Positions 45,136 through 58,300 are shown, counted from the stretch's first letter. The stretch: DNA of 64,000 nucleotides from Sambucus nigra (GCA_949130495.1 CASBWL010000053.1:1488001-1552000); one strand, 5' to 3'. Made by a program: numbers and translations. Notes: generated from the sequence alone by a model not told the origin.

Positions 45136-47915
45136 TGCCACACCCCAAACCCAATATTCGTACTAATCATTTCTTATTAGAATAATTAGATCATATCTTG
45201 AGCCCATTGGAAATATAATTCATTTATCAATATTTTCCTACATAATGTTCACAATGAACATATTATTATTCTTATTCCATACAGAAATCAATATCAGAGT
45301 CGTTATTAAGCAGGCATACAATAATGTGATTAACTATGATCAACTCAATCCATGCTAACTCAATATATACAATATGTGAGTGTATTAAAATCTTAGTGTG
45401 ACAATGACAAAACCCCATGTCTAATCCCCAGCTCTTTCTAACGGTGCAACTCTCAAATCACTGATCATATAACATTCTAGCTGGCAGCTTACAACCCTGA
45501 ACATATCAAAATATAAACCATAAGCATTAAGCTTAGTGAGGTACTCCTTCCCTGAAATGAAATAACAATTCTATATCATTTATGTGGATATTAATCCAAC
45601 CTATCCAGTCATACAATGAATTAATAGTCATATATATCAAATATGTGGATATTAAATCTGAATAATCCTGGATATTTGAATTAACAGTTATATATCAAAT
45701 CTGTGGATATTAATCCAACCAATCCTGCCATATAATGAATTAACAGTTATATATCAAATCCGTGGATATTAAATCAAACGAATCCTGTCATACAATGAAT
45801 TAACAATTATATATCAAATATGTGGATATTAATCGAACCAATCCTACAATATAATGAATTAACAATTATATATCAAACCCATGGATATTACATCCAATCA
45901 ATCATAGCCGTTGTCAATAACAAATCCTAGACCATAAGGCCCAAATAATTCTACCCATTGGCAGTGATAATTCTACCCATCAGCAATAGTATGTCTGCCC
46001 ATTAGCAATAGTAATTCTGCCCATTGGCAATAATAAGTCTTCCCATTGGCAATAGTAATTCTGCCCATTAGCAAAAATAAGTCTGCCCATGGGCAATAAC
46101 AAATCTTGGATAATAAGTTCCAACAAATCATTGAATCTTTGTCCAATTCCAATCCTGGATCATAAGACCCAAACAAATCCTAGATATTTTAATATCCAAA
46201 CAAATCCTGAATACCGAAGTACTCAAACCAATCCTGGATCATGAGACCCAAACAAACCCTGGATATTTTAATATCCAAACAAATCTTGAATACCGAAGTA
46301 TTCAAACTAATCCTGGATCATGAGACGAAAATAAATCCTAGATATTTTAATATCCAAACGAATCCTGAATACCGAAGTATTCAAACAAATTCTCTCTTAG
46401 AGCTATATTCATATTTATACATGAAACAAATCGTACGTACACTCACTTGGAAATTTAATAAGCTTTTCCCTTTCCTTTATCTGGATCTTGTTCAGTCAGT
46501 TCTTCTTATCTTCCTATCATTCTTACAATATTAGTATCATCATAAGAATACTAATAATTGAAAGAACAACTTCAACATAACTCAATCCATAAGCATCATA
46601 TGATTCAATTATAATAATTCATCATAAATGAAGTCCCATCTAGACTAGGTAATGATATCTAACATATTCAAATTAGAGCCCAAACCAACTTTACTTCTTC
46701 TTGGTAATACAATACTTATCATATTAGGTTTCTAACACAAATGACGACACATAATTCTAAGTTTCCTAGAACAAGATATGCCCATTTCTTTATTACACAG
46801 CAATTCCGCCCTATAAGCTCCTCTATCATTCAGTCATTTTCAAAGAATTTTCATAATTTTTATACATCATAAATTTCTATGATATTTCACCCAATTTCAT
46901 AAAACATATTTAATAACACAATATTAAAATTTAATAATTTTCAGGGTTCATTTCCTATGTCAAGAAAAACATCAAACATATGGTATGCATATTTACCCTT
47001 TTGGGCCAGATTTCATATCCGAACTTCAAACAATTACCAAAGATTCATTTCTTGGTATTTTTACTTTATTTTCGGATATGATGTACATATATGAGTATAT
47101 TTTAATCTCCAATTGGAATCAATCAATTTCAGTAAGTATACAAAATGATATGATAGGTTGGATACACAAGGTTTCTAAACAAGGCAATTTCAAGGGTTTA
47201 CACATTCAAGTATGCTTAAACATGCATCTATCCATGAGTACACATCAAGACATGGAATTTCAGTACAAAAATGATTATTTATATCATTTAAATCAGCAAT
47301 ACAAAAAATAAAACAAGATTTATGGATGGAACTACCTTAGGGGCTTTTATGTAATTTTCTATGAATTTTTCTTCAATTTCTCCTCACATTTTCTTCCTGA
47401 ACTTTAAAAATCTCTTTCCTTAGGTTAAAAATATTCCATGGCTGAAATATGCTGAAGGAATATCTTAATTCAAGGGTTATAAGTAGGCATAAGGTCACCC
47501 CCCTTTGTCCAATCAAAATATAACATGTGGCATCATATAAAACAAAATATCATTTAAGGCTAAATTACTACTTTACCCCATGTTCGTAAAAAGATAATAT
47601 CTTCCCACTCGGATGTTCGTTTGATGAATCGTTCATTGTGTTACATACCTAACTCATATATATACAAATATTTAGTTTAGACCTCAACTCAATTATTATA
47701 TTGTAATAGTCAAAACTTGCCTCCAACATGAACATTCTTACCGAAAATATCAAAATTTCACATTCGTAACTAATTCATTTTTCATGCTTTATGAAGATAG
47801 GATTAGACTAAATATAATGACTTAAAATTATATATACTAATAATATATTATTCATATCACATAATCCAATCATGATTTAAACATAATTTATCATAATTAT
47901 ATTCGGGTTGTCACT
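45136..47915 (-). repeat. 5' LTR of Tekay-2
   Basis: A 2780-bp partner of 38601-41459, ending on the minus strand in GGTGTGGCA beside the primer site. It carries the same three repeat blocks, with three rather than four 79-bp units (46182-46396). Confidence 0.95.
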
Positions 47916-48300
47916 CTTCAGACCAAAGGGCATTACCTTATAGCAATAAGTTCCCTTATCGGTTATGAAAGAAATCTTCTCCTCATCAGTAGGGTGCATG
48001 GATATTTGGTTGTATCCCGAGTAAGAGTCCATGAAACTCATAAACTCATGGCCTGATGTGGCATCAACCATCCGATCGATCCTAGGCAAATGAAAATTAT
48101 CCTTAGGGCAAGCCTTTTATAGATTGGTGAAGTCTACACACATTCTCCACTTCTCATTCACTTTGGGAACTATAACAGCGTTGAGCAGCCACTCAGGATA
48201 TATCAACTCTCTTATGAAGTCAGCCTTTTCCAACTTTTTTACGTCTTCCCTAATGACCTCATATTTCTCCTGAGAATAAATCATCATCTTCTATCGTATC
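47916..48300 (-). pseudogene. pol: TAT-2 RT N-terminal half (piece 2)
   Basis: The minus-strand frame at 47877-48089 reads MPRIDRMVDATSGHEFMSFM, DSYSGYNQISMHPTDEEKIS and YCYKVMPFGLK. It then runs into Tekay-2 after the CTTCA duplication. It continues the RT whose distal half lies at 38386-38600. Upstream words (CPKDNFHLP-like, then KWRMCVDFTNL-like) are visible with stops up to about 48180. Confidence 0.88.
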
Positions 48301-48946
48301 GGCCTAGCATCGTTAGACACATTCAATTTATGGAAAAAGAGTCCCGGATCAATTCTCGGTGTATCCTCATGACTTCATACAAATAAACTCTACCTCTCTC
48401 TCAAGAATCTGATCAGCTCTTCCTTGATATCTCCACTTAGGTATTTGCCAATTTGGACGATTTTTTTCAGCTCGTCCTCATTGAGGACGATGGATTTTAC
48501 CTCTTCTGCGGCCTCACCTTTCTTCAATTTAATCTCATACATGGGATAAAGGGTATCAATGTTGTAGGTCGCGATTTCTTTCTTGTGATCTTCCCTCTCC
48601 TCAGCTGAGTTGAAGTAGCATTAACGTGCCAGCACTTGATCACCTTGGACTTCCCCTACCCCATAAGGGGTCAGGAATTTTACCATTTGGTGTATAGTGG
48701 ATGGCACGACCTCAAATTCCTTGTGGGCTACCCTTACCATGACGATGTTATAAGACGAGTATACACTTTCATCTATCACTAAGAAATTGACCTTCTTCGT
48801 TATCCTCTTAGGCCAAACATCTCCCATTCTGACCTCCATTTAATACATTCCTAGTGGGTGAACCTTTTCTCCACTAAACCCTCTCAGCGGATGATGGTAA
48901 CAGACAAACCCTTCTTTCTAAGTCCTAAACCTTTTAAGTATGGCCA
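48301..48946 (-). pseudogene. pol: TAT-2 protease C-terminal part and RT linker
   Basis: The minus-strand frame at 48621-48839 reads VRMGDVWPKRITKKVNFLVI, then VAHKEFEVVPSTIHQMVKFL and GVGEVQGDQVLAR. This is the usual end of TAT proteases and the start of the linker. Before it lies a LRGFSGEKVHPLG word with a stop. The coding sequence is interrupted at 48946 by the solo LTR. The region 48301-48620 is linker without motifs. Confidence 0.82.
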
Positions 48947-51770
48947 TGTAATACCCCGTAATTCTGCATAGTTAGGAAAATACAATTTCATTTAAATTAC
49001 CTGAGTAGAGTAATTTAATGTGATAAAAATATGTTTTATTTAAATTACATGAGTAGAGTAATTTAATGTGATGTAATGTTAATAAAGATTAACATGACGA
49101 TAAAAAAAATACTAGATGTGAGTAGTAAATTTTGAATGTTGATATATACGGTCTAGCAATTTATATGAACGTACCTGAGTTATCTCAACCGAGTGTCACG
49201 CGTAGACAAAAATTGAAGATGAGATGAGAAACATATTTTAAGAGACTCAAAAGATAATTTAGAGTCCACAAATGATTCCGAAAGGGTCGAATTAGTCAAA
49301 ATAGTGTACTCGGGGGTACTAGTTGAGTGTCGGGTCATTTTTGGGCTAAACCGGGACCATTCGGGGGCATTTTGGTCTCTTTACATTTATTTGTGAGGAG
49401 ACCTACGAATTTTGGAACCCAAAATCAGATTATAAGAGTTAGAGGCTAGGGTTATAAAGTAAGAGAATACACCATAGCCATTAGAGAGAAGAGATAAACA
49501 ATTTCCTAAGGCAAAAGAAGGAAGGAGGGAGAATTCTAAGGAGATTTCACCACCAACTTGTTGGGAAGGAGAATTGAAGGGTAAAAATCATAAATAATCA
49601 ACAAAAACCACAAAATCAGACCCTACAAATCATAAGGCGAGTGGTTATTTGCAAAATAAATTGAGTTATAATACCCATATGTAAGCCTTATGAAGAATAT
49701 GGTTTATATGATATTTTTGGGAGGAAACACCTGATTATGATCCATGATTGATAGGGATTTCATGTAGAACGTTTTTGGATCTCCAAATATTCTGATATCA
49801 TATAAGACTAGATGATTAAATCGAACTGAAAATCTGGACTTATGATGAAAAGATGGAAAGATTGTATTTTTAGGGTTCTTGAATATTAGGAAGATTTTTA
49901 GTTAATTTGGACAAAATTTATAATCATTTTGTTGTTTTAAATCGTTAGTAATCATCCCATAACATGTAGGAATGATTAGAAATTATTGGTTGCAAATATG
50001 GTGTATTATCATGAGAGATTGATAAACAGAAATGGTGAAACCCGCATGAAGAATATGATCTGGGTCAGTCACTGCTTGATCGATCGACCATATCCCATCG
50101 ATCAATCGACCCTGACAACACTTTAGAAAATTTTGTGGATAAATTTCCTTTTAATTACCATCACTTAATGGGAACCTTAGTTATGATATTTTACCTATGA
50201 GGAGATTTAATAAATACCAGTAGGTGTACCGTTAGATTTCTTCAAAAATGATTGAGTGGGAAATTTGGAGAAATGGACCGACGGGAAGATAATCGAATTG
50301 AGTCGTATGTCGGGAATGTGATAATTTAGTTACGGAAAGAGTGAGAATAAATTCCAAAAAAATACCAATAGGTTAAAGATAACTTAACTACTGAATCAAG
50401 GGAGGGGTAACTAGGACCCTTAGAGTTGCATGAATACTCGAATAAATACAATAGTGAAATAAATCGTAAATTAATGAGTACGTTGAATATAAGTAGAATA
50501 TATTACGCACGTACATGATTTGATAGGTCGGGTGTGTACGTACTAAATTATATGAAATTTTGGGTTAAGATAATTTTACCTAAATTAATTATGTTAGGGT
50601 CGATGAGACATTCCGAACTAACAAAAAAAAATTATTATATGTTTGGGGTCGAGGTAAAATGCCGAACCAAACCTTAAACTGGTGTCGCGATGAAATAGTC
50701 CCGAACCATAATATGTGTATAATATATATATATATATATATATATAGTTGGGGTCGATGGATCATTCCGAACCAACTCTCACTTGAGGTCAGTGAATCAT
50801 TCCGAACCAAGAGTCCTTTATGCGTGTTAAAAGGATATGTTAGTGATAACTAATATTCAATATATGATTGTTTGATAAAAATGTATTCTATATGCATAAT
50901 CTACAGACTTAGAACAGTAGATAATGAGATGGATTGTAAATATCTTAGTAATAATAAAATAGCGTGATGTAATTTTTACGAGAATAAGGATAACAAGCAG
51001 TGAATAAGTTATCTACGCTCGTAGCATATGAAATATGGATTATTAAAATGTTGCAAGTAGGTCATGGGGACTTAGTGAGGAGGCATATACAGTGGGTATT
51101 CTAATCTAGTTAACTGGGGTAGTATAAGTAGGTCAACTAAGTATCCTCGTTAGACATGCACTATAGAAGAGAGGTGAGGAAGTTCAAGGGAGTGTGCGAA
51201 ACCTTAATATGTGTAATCAATAACTCAATTGTGATTACTGTTTGCAAAATATTTTCAAATTTTTTGAGTACTAACTCTTACTATGTAAAATTTTTGAAAA
51301 CCTTTTTGGTGCCCAGCCACAGGGTCACCCAGCATGATTTCATTCCAGGGATTTGGGAGCTGCAGCAAGTGTGGATGTTGGAGGGATTGTTTAGACGTTT
51401 CCTCTTTTTTAGTTCTAGTGTAGGATCTCAGTTTTAGTATTCTTAGTTGGGACATGTTGTCCAATATTTACTTTTACAGTTATTATGATTCTGGATTTTG
51501 AGTTGGTTTTTTTGCCGTGGTTTTCGGCAAGACTTTATCTATATTCAGTTATTTATGTGAATTGTTTTATTATTACTGGAATTGTATCATTTTGTATAGG
51601 TTGTTTATTCTGCTTAAGGAAGATGAAATTTGGTACTAGCTTACTTTCACGTAGGTGGTTAGTAACTTAAAAAGCTTTCAGCAGTGATGCTAAGAATGGA
51701 CCATTTAAGAAACCTATTTTAATTAAATTAAGGCTTGATCACCCAAGGTTTAATTAGGCAGGGTGTCACA
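48947..51770 (+). mobile_element. Solo LTR inserted in the TAT-2 protease
   Basis: A 2824-bp unit beginning TGTAATACCCCG and ending GGGTGTCACA, with perfect flanking duplication GGCCA (48942-48946 and 51771-51775). It contains no primer site, gag or pol, so it is a solo LTR left by recombination between two LTRs of a gypsy-type element. The protease frame resumes exactly on the other side. The orientation is taken from the terminal sequences, which look like those of plant gypsy LTRs. Frames inside (for example 51156-51670) are not recognisable. Confidence 0.92.
50590..50815. repeat. Degenerate repeats with CCGAACC cores inside the solo LTR
   Basis: Five copies of a unit of the form GGGTCGATGGATCATTCCGAACC occur at uneven 35-70 bp spacing. 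A (TA)n run at about 50727-50745 lies between the third and fourth. Confidence 0.8.
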
Positions 51771-51890
51771 GGCCAGAACATAACATCGGACAAACTTCCC
51801 CCATCAACCAATATCCTCGGCACGTCATACCCATGCACTCTGGTTATAATCACTAAAGGGCCATCCTGAGGAGCTAGGATTCCCTTGAGG
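51771..51890 (-). pseudogene. pol: TAT-2 protease N-terminal part (piece 3)
   Basis: The minus strand reads DGPLVIITRVHGYDVPRIL, then the active site VDGGSLSDVMFW. It is cut by the solo LTR directly after MFW. Asp-Gly-Gly is a common active-site form in TAT proteases. Confidence 0.85.
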
Positions 51891-52988
51891 TCAAGTCTTG
51901 AAAAACCCATGATTAAGGGGCATATTTCTACCTTCTCTTTCTTCTTCGACTTTGTACCTACCTCGACCGAGTTAACGACTTCAACCTTGGGTAGGGATTC
52001 AGTCTCAGCCACATGTGCCTTACGATCAACCACTTTTGTTCCACCCCTACCAATCCTCCATAAATCATCTTCACATCAAACGAGATCATATGGAGTCGAC
52101 CTTTTGGATCACCGTCCTTTGGCGGTAGGTCTGGGTCTTCATCATCATCGTAATCTGAGGTGTCATACTTCTTCCCTGGGACATCTTCTCTTTCGCTTGT
52201 TAGACCTTCTCCTTCTGTGGTCGTCTCATCCCCTCTTTGGTCCCTCACTTCTCATCTACTTCCTTAGTTTTCCAGCGTTGAGCATCTTCTTAATCTCGTA
52301 TTTCAAGGCAAAACACTTATCAGTTAAGTGCCCGTAATCTTGGCGAAATTCACACCATAAGCTCACATTCCTTTTGTGATAGGCATATTTCATCTTCTCA
52401 GGCCATCTTAGGGTTAGATCATACTTGATCTTGTTCAGAATGTGCTCCCAGCTAATCGTGAGAGGAGTATACCCAGCAAACTTATCATCGACCAACCTTT
52501 TCTTTTCATCCTTATTCTTCTTCTGAAACTTGCTCCCATTGCTAGTCCCTTTATCTTCTTCTTATTTTGCTTCCATAGCTTCCTCGACATTCATGACCTT
52601 TCCATTCGTTGCTAATTGCTCGGACATAGACTTTGGCAGGTCTTCAATAAGTTTCCAAGTCAATTTCCCTTTTTGCAATCCGCCTATTAATGTGGTCATC
52701 GCAAAACTTTCCTCATAGTCTTCCACTTCCAGTTTCTCCTTATTAAAACTCGTGATTTGTTCCCTAAGACTCGCATTCTCTCCTTGCTTAACGTACAACA
52801 TGTGGGTTGTCTTCTTCTGGGGTCTTACCCCAAAATAAGAGTTTTGGATGAATCGTTCTTCAAGTTTCTTGAAATTTTCAATGGATCTCTTTGGGAGAGA
52901 GGTGAACTAGATATGGGCATCTCCAGTCAAAGTGTTCGAGAATGCATGACACTTCATCCCATCTGAGATGGAGTAGATATCTGCAGTC
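51891..52988 (-). pseudogene. gag: TAT-2 gag, truncated at its 5' end
   Basis: The minus strand contains, from N to C, an AHIWFTSLPKRSIENFKKLE capsid segment (52830-52930) and GENASLREQITSFNKEKLEV with MTTLIGGLQKGKLTWKLIED (52562-52801). A nucleocapsid-type CEFRQDYGHLTDKCFALKYE follows at 52256-52495, then the protease linker (51958-52248). Frames are separated by stops. The N-terminal end of gag and the 5' LTR are lost to the right because the Athila-like element begins at 52989. Confidence 0.85.
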
Positions 52989-55722
52989 TGATAAGCACCC
53001 AAAATTGTACATTTTACACCCCGAATAGACGTATTTTAGTTGCTAATTCTCGACAATTTGGGTCATATGCTCGTTAATATTTACTTTGTTGGTCAATTGT
53101 GTCTTGCGGATTTAAAAGCGATAAATCAAGTTAGATATGCAATTCATGGATCTAAATACCTTGTCCCACAACCCTAGCCTACCCCTAACCTAGACCAGAC
53201 CTAGCCCAAACCTTTACTCGTACCCTATGTGTGTTTAGTTTGTGTTTTTAAAACTTTTTTAGAATTTTATTTTCTGTCGTTTTATTTTTAAGTTTCATTG
53301 TTAGAATTTCTAGGTTTTGTTTCGTATTTTTCTGTTTCTTTTTTTATTTAGTGTAGTTTTTATTTTGATTTTTATTATTTTTTAGCTTTTTGTCTTTATT
53401 TTATTAGGATTAGTTTTTTTTAGGAATTCATTTAGTTTTTAGTTTTCTTAGATTTTACTTTTTTCAGGAATTTGGTTTTAATAGCTTTTATTTTTTTAGT
53501 TTTATTAATTTCATTTTAGTTAGTTAGTTTTAAGTTTTAGTTAGGGTGCAACTAATATACACACTTATTCTACACCACAAACACATGTCAACAATGCCTC
53601 ATCCTCAACTTACAATCATGCACCCTCACCACACTCTAACCCCATTACCTACATCTTCAACCTCTCACCCTTTTCACTCTCCTCTCCCCTCCATTAACAA
53701 ACTCTCTCCTCTCATCTTCCATCTTAAACCAACAAACCTTCCTATCCTACCAAACTTATCACCCACCGCCGGCATCCCCCTTCAAACCCACCTCACCCGT
53801 CGGCCTCCCTCTGCCTAAACCCAGCACCAAACCCCACAATCCCTTAACCCACTGCCACATAACCCATTTCGCAACTAAACCGAAGATCGAAACATCACCT
53901 GAGAACAATCCACTACCCCCCATGGTCGATCCAACCCGTTGTCATGAAATCGGGTTCAACCCGAACACTCCACACCCACCTATCCGATATTCTCAAAACC
54001 CGATTCCCTCAAACCAAGCCAAACCCATTTCTCGGATCACTTACCCGGAACCCCCTAAAGCCATCTCGATCCATACACCGGTTCAACCAAACTTGCGACA
54101 CAAACCCGTCGCTACCTACATCCCCTCATACATGAATCTAGCAGCCCAAAATCGGGGCACAATCCGATCTTAGCCACCCAACCCGTCTGCGATCCCAAAA
54201 CCCGGACTCAAACTCCCCGAACCCGCGCCCAATCAAACAGCTCCAACCCGATTCCCATCTCCATAATCTAACCCATTTCCAAACCTCCATATGCGACTCG
54301 TGCACAATCGGGTTTAACCCTAACATCCCATAACCCATGAGAAACGATTCCTTCACCTGTTAATGCCAAACACAAGTCAAAAACAAAACACAAGAATAAA
54401 CTAACAAGATCCTCTTGTGTTTAAATACTCATGCACCCCTTTCCAAAAATGGACCCAACTAGTATCTTTTACCCCAAATTTCAAAGTACCGTCACCCAAA
54501 TCTGATTTTTATCCTCTCACACCTCATTCTCCTTACATCACCCAAACCACATGGACACCTTTGTCCTCCCATTTATGCCCCTAGCTCCACGTGCCACACT
54601 ATAAATGAAGACCCAAAAGCTCATTTGGGATTAATCTAGAGAAACTTGGACAAGAATAGAGATAGCATAGAATAGAAAATAAATTAGGCAAAAAATATTT
54701 TTGTACATAGTTTTATTTTTATTGTTTAGAGAATTGGTGAGATTTGATTATGAGTGATTGAATTGTATTGAAGAAGATAGAGTTCAAATTACCAATTTCA
54801 AAGATTTGTTCTCTTTCTCTACTGTTTTATTCTATATGCATTTGATTATTTGTTCATCATGTTTGATATATTGTTAGTCTAAGACCCCTTTCAAGGGGTG
54901 TGGTGACCCATTATTTGATGTTAATCCCAATTGAATGAATTAATTTAAATTAAATGTGCATTTGGTGATTAATTTTGCACTCTTACATTTTAATTTACGC
55001 CTCGAGAGAGGGTAAATGAATTTTGAGAGAAAATTGAAATTCTAGTTATATTACCCATTTTAGATTCTAACTAGAGATAGGGCTTCTCAAGTGTGGTATT
55101 ATTCCTTTAATTTCAACTCTAGACTTACTTTTACGATTTAAACTAATTTAATCAACTGATCATAGTGGGTGATTTTTTAAATGATGATTGGATATACATT
55201 TCAAGAGTGGTAGGAGTGTTAAATTTAATTTTCTAAAATGTTATTATTAAAATTACATTTGCAACGAGAGTTGATTTATAATTTTGATACTAACTTGGGA
55301 TAATTAATTTTAATGAATTAATTAATTTTAATTAATGAGAATATTTGGTGTCATCCTATCCCTTATTAGTCCTCACTTTTATTTCCTCTCCATTATCATA
55401 TTTTATATTTTAGTTATTTTGATTTATTTAGAATCTTCACTTACATTTATTTACATCTTCAGTTTAGTCTTATTCCACCTCATCTCAAAAATTATTTTAA
55501 TATTGAAAAATCTTAAAAAAAGTAGGAAATGAAGAAATTGAAAAAGGGAATAATAAACAAATGAATTGCATGCCTCTCTTATTTTTTTTCACCCTTATAT
55601 TTGGATTGATTCCCTTACTTACTGCTACACCCTAGTTTTATTATATTTTTGTGGGTATTTGAGGTTTTGATTAGAGTAGTTTTCAAGCAACGACAAAAAT
55701 ACACCAAAAATTTCGTCTATCA
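52989..55722 (+). repeat. 5' LTR of the Athila-like element
   Basis: Starts TGATAAGCACCC and ends CGTCTATCA just before the primer site. The middle (53560-54360) is very C-rich and G-poor on the plus strand and contains several GGGTT/AACCC inverted pairs. The frames there (53546-53818, 53922-54173) are composition artefacts. The second half is AT-rich. Confidence 0.7.
54600..54607 (+). promoter_or_regulatory. TATA box of the Athila-like LTR
   Basis: TATAAATG follows the C-rich U3 part and precedes an A-rich leader, the expected place for LTR transcription to start (about 54630). Confidence 0.5.
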
Positions 55723-55724
55723 AA

Positions 55725-55738
55725 TGGCGTCGTTGCCA
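55725..55738 (+). other. Primer binding site of the Athila-like element
   Basis: TGGCGTCGTTGCCA stands 2 nt inside the LTR. It fits the TGGCGCCGTTGCC primer site typical of Athila elements, with one C-to-T change. Confidence 0.75.
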
Positions 55739-56689
55739 ATCTTTGGAGATTGAAGAAATTGAGAGGATCCATTTTGTGATTCATTTGTATTCCTTTTATT
55801 TTTATTTTTTTCCATTCAATTATGATTATTTTACTCTTGGCTTGTATTGCGGTGCACCATTTATTTTTCATTTAAATTTGTAATAATTAATTTTGAAGAA
55901 AAGCGAGATAGGGAAATCGGACAAGGTAGAGAGAGGGTGTTCAAAGGAGAGGAAAATAAGCCTCTCTACCTTTGGTCGGTAGGACTTACGGGGCCGACTG
56001 AGATAGGTGTGATCTCCCCCTGGTCGACTCAATTTTTTCAGCACCCCACGATGTAAAAATCGTGGGAGATACATCTCTTGAACTCTCGCGCCTCTCTTGT
56101 TAGTGAGTCAATATCTTGTGTGTGATTACGTGCTCTTGTATGATTTTATTCTCACATTTATTTTCGAATGGTGTGATGAATTAAATTACTAAGACCTACA
56201 CCCGGTCATTAACGAGAAGGGATTTCATCACCCGACTCACTCGCTTACCATTTGTGTGCTAACCTAGCTATCACTAAATTTAAAATTCATCAACTAGGTA
56301 GCCCAATAGGACAACATTTTTGCAAAGGTGATCACTCATATAAATTCCACGAATTTTTATCGCCCGCATACTTAATTAAAAATTTGACTACCCTTTTCAC
56401 TAATTTTGAAGATAAAAATTGGCTATGTGCTAGTTAGAATTTATCATTGACTTGTGTCTGTCAAATATATTTTTTTGGTATTCGGTTTTAGTGAGTTCGT
56501 TCACAATTTAAGAGTCCAAATATTTTTCCAACTCTTTTCTTCAAAAAAAAAATTCCAAAAACATTTTCTTCCTTTTTTTAGAAAATCCAAAAATATTTTT
56601 TTTTTCATTTTCAGAAAAATAAAAAATATTTTCTTTCCTTTTTGAAAAAATTTTAAAAAATCAAAAAAATATTTCTCTCCACATAGTCG

Positions 56690-58300
56690 AAGAACGTCCC
56701 TTACGGGACTAATTTGGTCATTTTTCATTGCCACGCGACACGTGTGAGAGTGATCCCAAGCCATCTCTTTATGATATCCTTAGTGGTCTCAGCTCTTTCA
56801 CGAGTAGCATTGATATTCTTGCACAATCTATGCACGCACCTCCTATTCCATCTCCCTCAGTGTCAAGTGTCGACGTGTCACATACTTTGTTGTGCACCCA
56901 TTGTTCTTATGCCGATCACATGTCCCATGAGTGCCCTTACTTTTGATATCCATGCGAACCCACCATGAAACATGTGTATCCATATGATACTGTTTCGGAA
57001 CCCACCTCAGCCTATTCTCATAATGTATCTAATCCCGAGTTGTGTTAGTAACCTAGCTATTCGTGGAGGCCTGATCACGCTCCCATGCAATACGAATCCC
57101 AACCCGATGTTATGGATCCTCAGAAGTTCCAACATTCATCATGTAAACCTTGTGCACCCTATCCCGATCAGTTCCCTCACTATGCACCCAGTGATTATTA
57201 GCCTTTTATCTCTCACGGAGATACTTCTCCCGTGTACGCTCCACTTGAACCTATTCCTCAAACTTGATATGAAAACTCTCCATATAGTCATGATAATTGT
57301 GAGTTGTGTCCACCTCAACCATCTCCACTATCACTCCGCCGCCATCATCCACCTCCACTCTCAAAAGTCTCTTGCAAAATTTCATACTCGAGCAAGAGCG
57401 AGCCACTCAAATTCAAAATGAAGCCCTCCAACTGACTTCACCCCATGTCAACGCATTGTTGCCCCCACGGGATATTATAATGCGTCGTCTTGTGCCACTG
57501 ACTTTGAGTGTGACCAACTCTACCCCCTCGAGAATCTCGTTATTGAGACCATTCCATGGTACGGGCTCAAGATGACACTTGTTTTGAGTTCTCCATCGAT
57601 TGTGAGATTGATCTACTCCGAAAACATCCAAATGAACCCCACTTTGAGGTTCACTTCCCTTTCCCTCCGTATCCAAAACAATGCTCGATTCTACACATAT
57701 TGAGCCCACTACTTGTGTTCCCGAGGAACCACTCTATCATTGGTTAGCTCCGGCTATGAGTGCTCACCATTTTCTTGACATTAAATCCGATATGCTTCTA
57801 CCTCTCTGGATATGGATCATGTTCCACCATGCTTGGATCATCTTTATCCCATTATTTCTAGTGATTCCTCTATCTCCTATCTTGGTGCCTCGTTTGAACC
57901 AACTACCCCATTCATCAGTGATGTTCTTGTGGAGAATCTGACCAATCCCTCTTTAAATACAACACTTCCTCCTACGAGTGCCCTTGAGGATCATTCCGCG
58001 CCTCATGAGGAGTGTGTGTGTCACCTACTCTTGAGTTGGATCATCTTCCTCCACCATTTATCCCACCCGATCCACCATTTATTCCACCCGACCCACCCAT
58101 TGTCCCTTCCACCCACCACCTGGTTTGGATCTTGATTTTACACCTTTCATATTTCCATCTACCTCTTTAGATTATCACCAGAAACCACCATCTACCTTCT
58201 ACAAGAGTATCTATTGTGATACTCCCTACTTTCGTCACACCGAGCTTGTTACCCCAATCCTGCCACTCTTTTATGGTGTTGATTTTTTCAATTGACATCT
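56690..58300 (+). pseudogene. Gag-like or unknown protein remnant of the Athila-like element
   Basis: A chain of plus-strand frames. The first (56728-56946) ends with a CX2CX4HX4C knuckle at 56893-56934 (CTHC, His, Cys), suggesting nucleic-acid binding. Then come Pro/His-rich stretches (57306-57575) and an acidic segment (57812-58135, with LDHLYPIISSDSSISYLGAS). Stops and frameshifts separate them. I recognise no capsid core and no enzyme. The likely reading is a decayed gag of a non-autonomous element. Confidence 0.4.

Larger units (their letters stand above)
38601..47915 (-). mobile_element. Tekay-2: gag-deficient Ty3/gypsy chromovirus inserted in TAT-2
   Basis: A 9315-bp minus-strand element with LTRs of 2859 and 2780 bp and a perfect target duplication CTTCA (38596-38600 and 47916-47920). 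It has an initiator tRNA-Met primer site, pol from protease to chromodomain, and a polypurine tract. The internal region is only 3676 bp against 4831 bp in Tekay-1, because almost all of gag is missing. The element interrupts the RT of TAT-2 within its PFGLK motif. The LTRs differ by roughly 7-10% by eye, so it is older than Tekay-1. Confidence 0.95.

Noticed and set aside
53546..54173. Pro/His/Thr-rich plus-strand ORFs that could look like a structural protein
   Set aside because: They come from the C-rich composition of the LTR, lack any conserved motif and are interrupted by stops.
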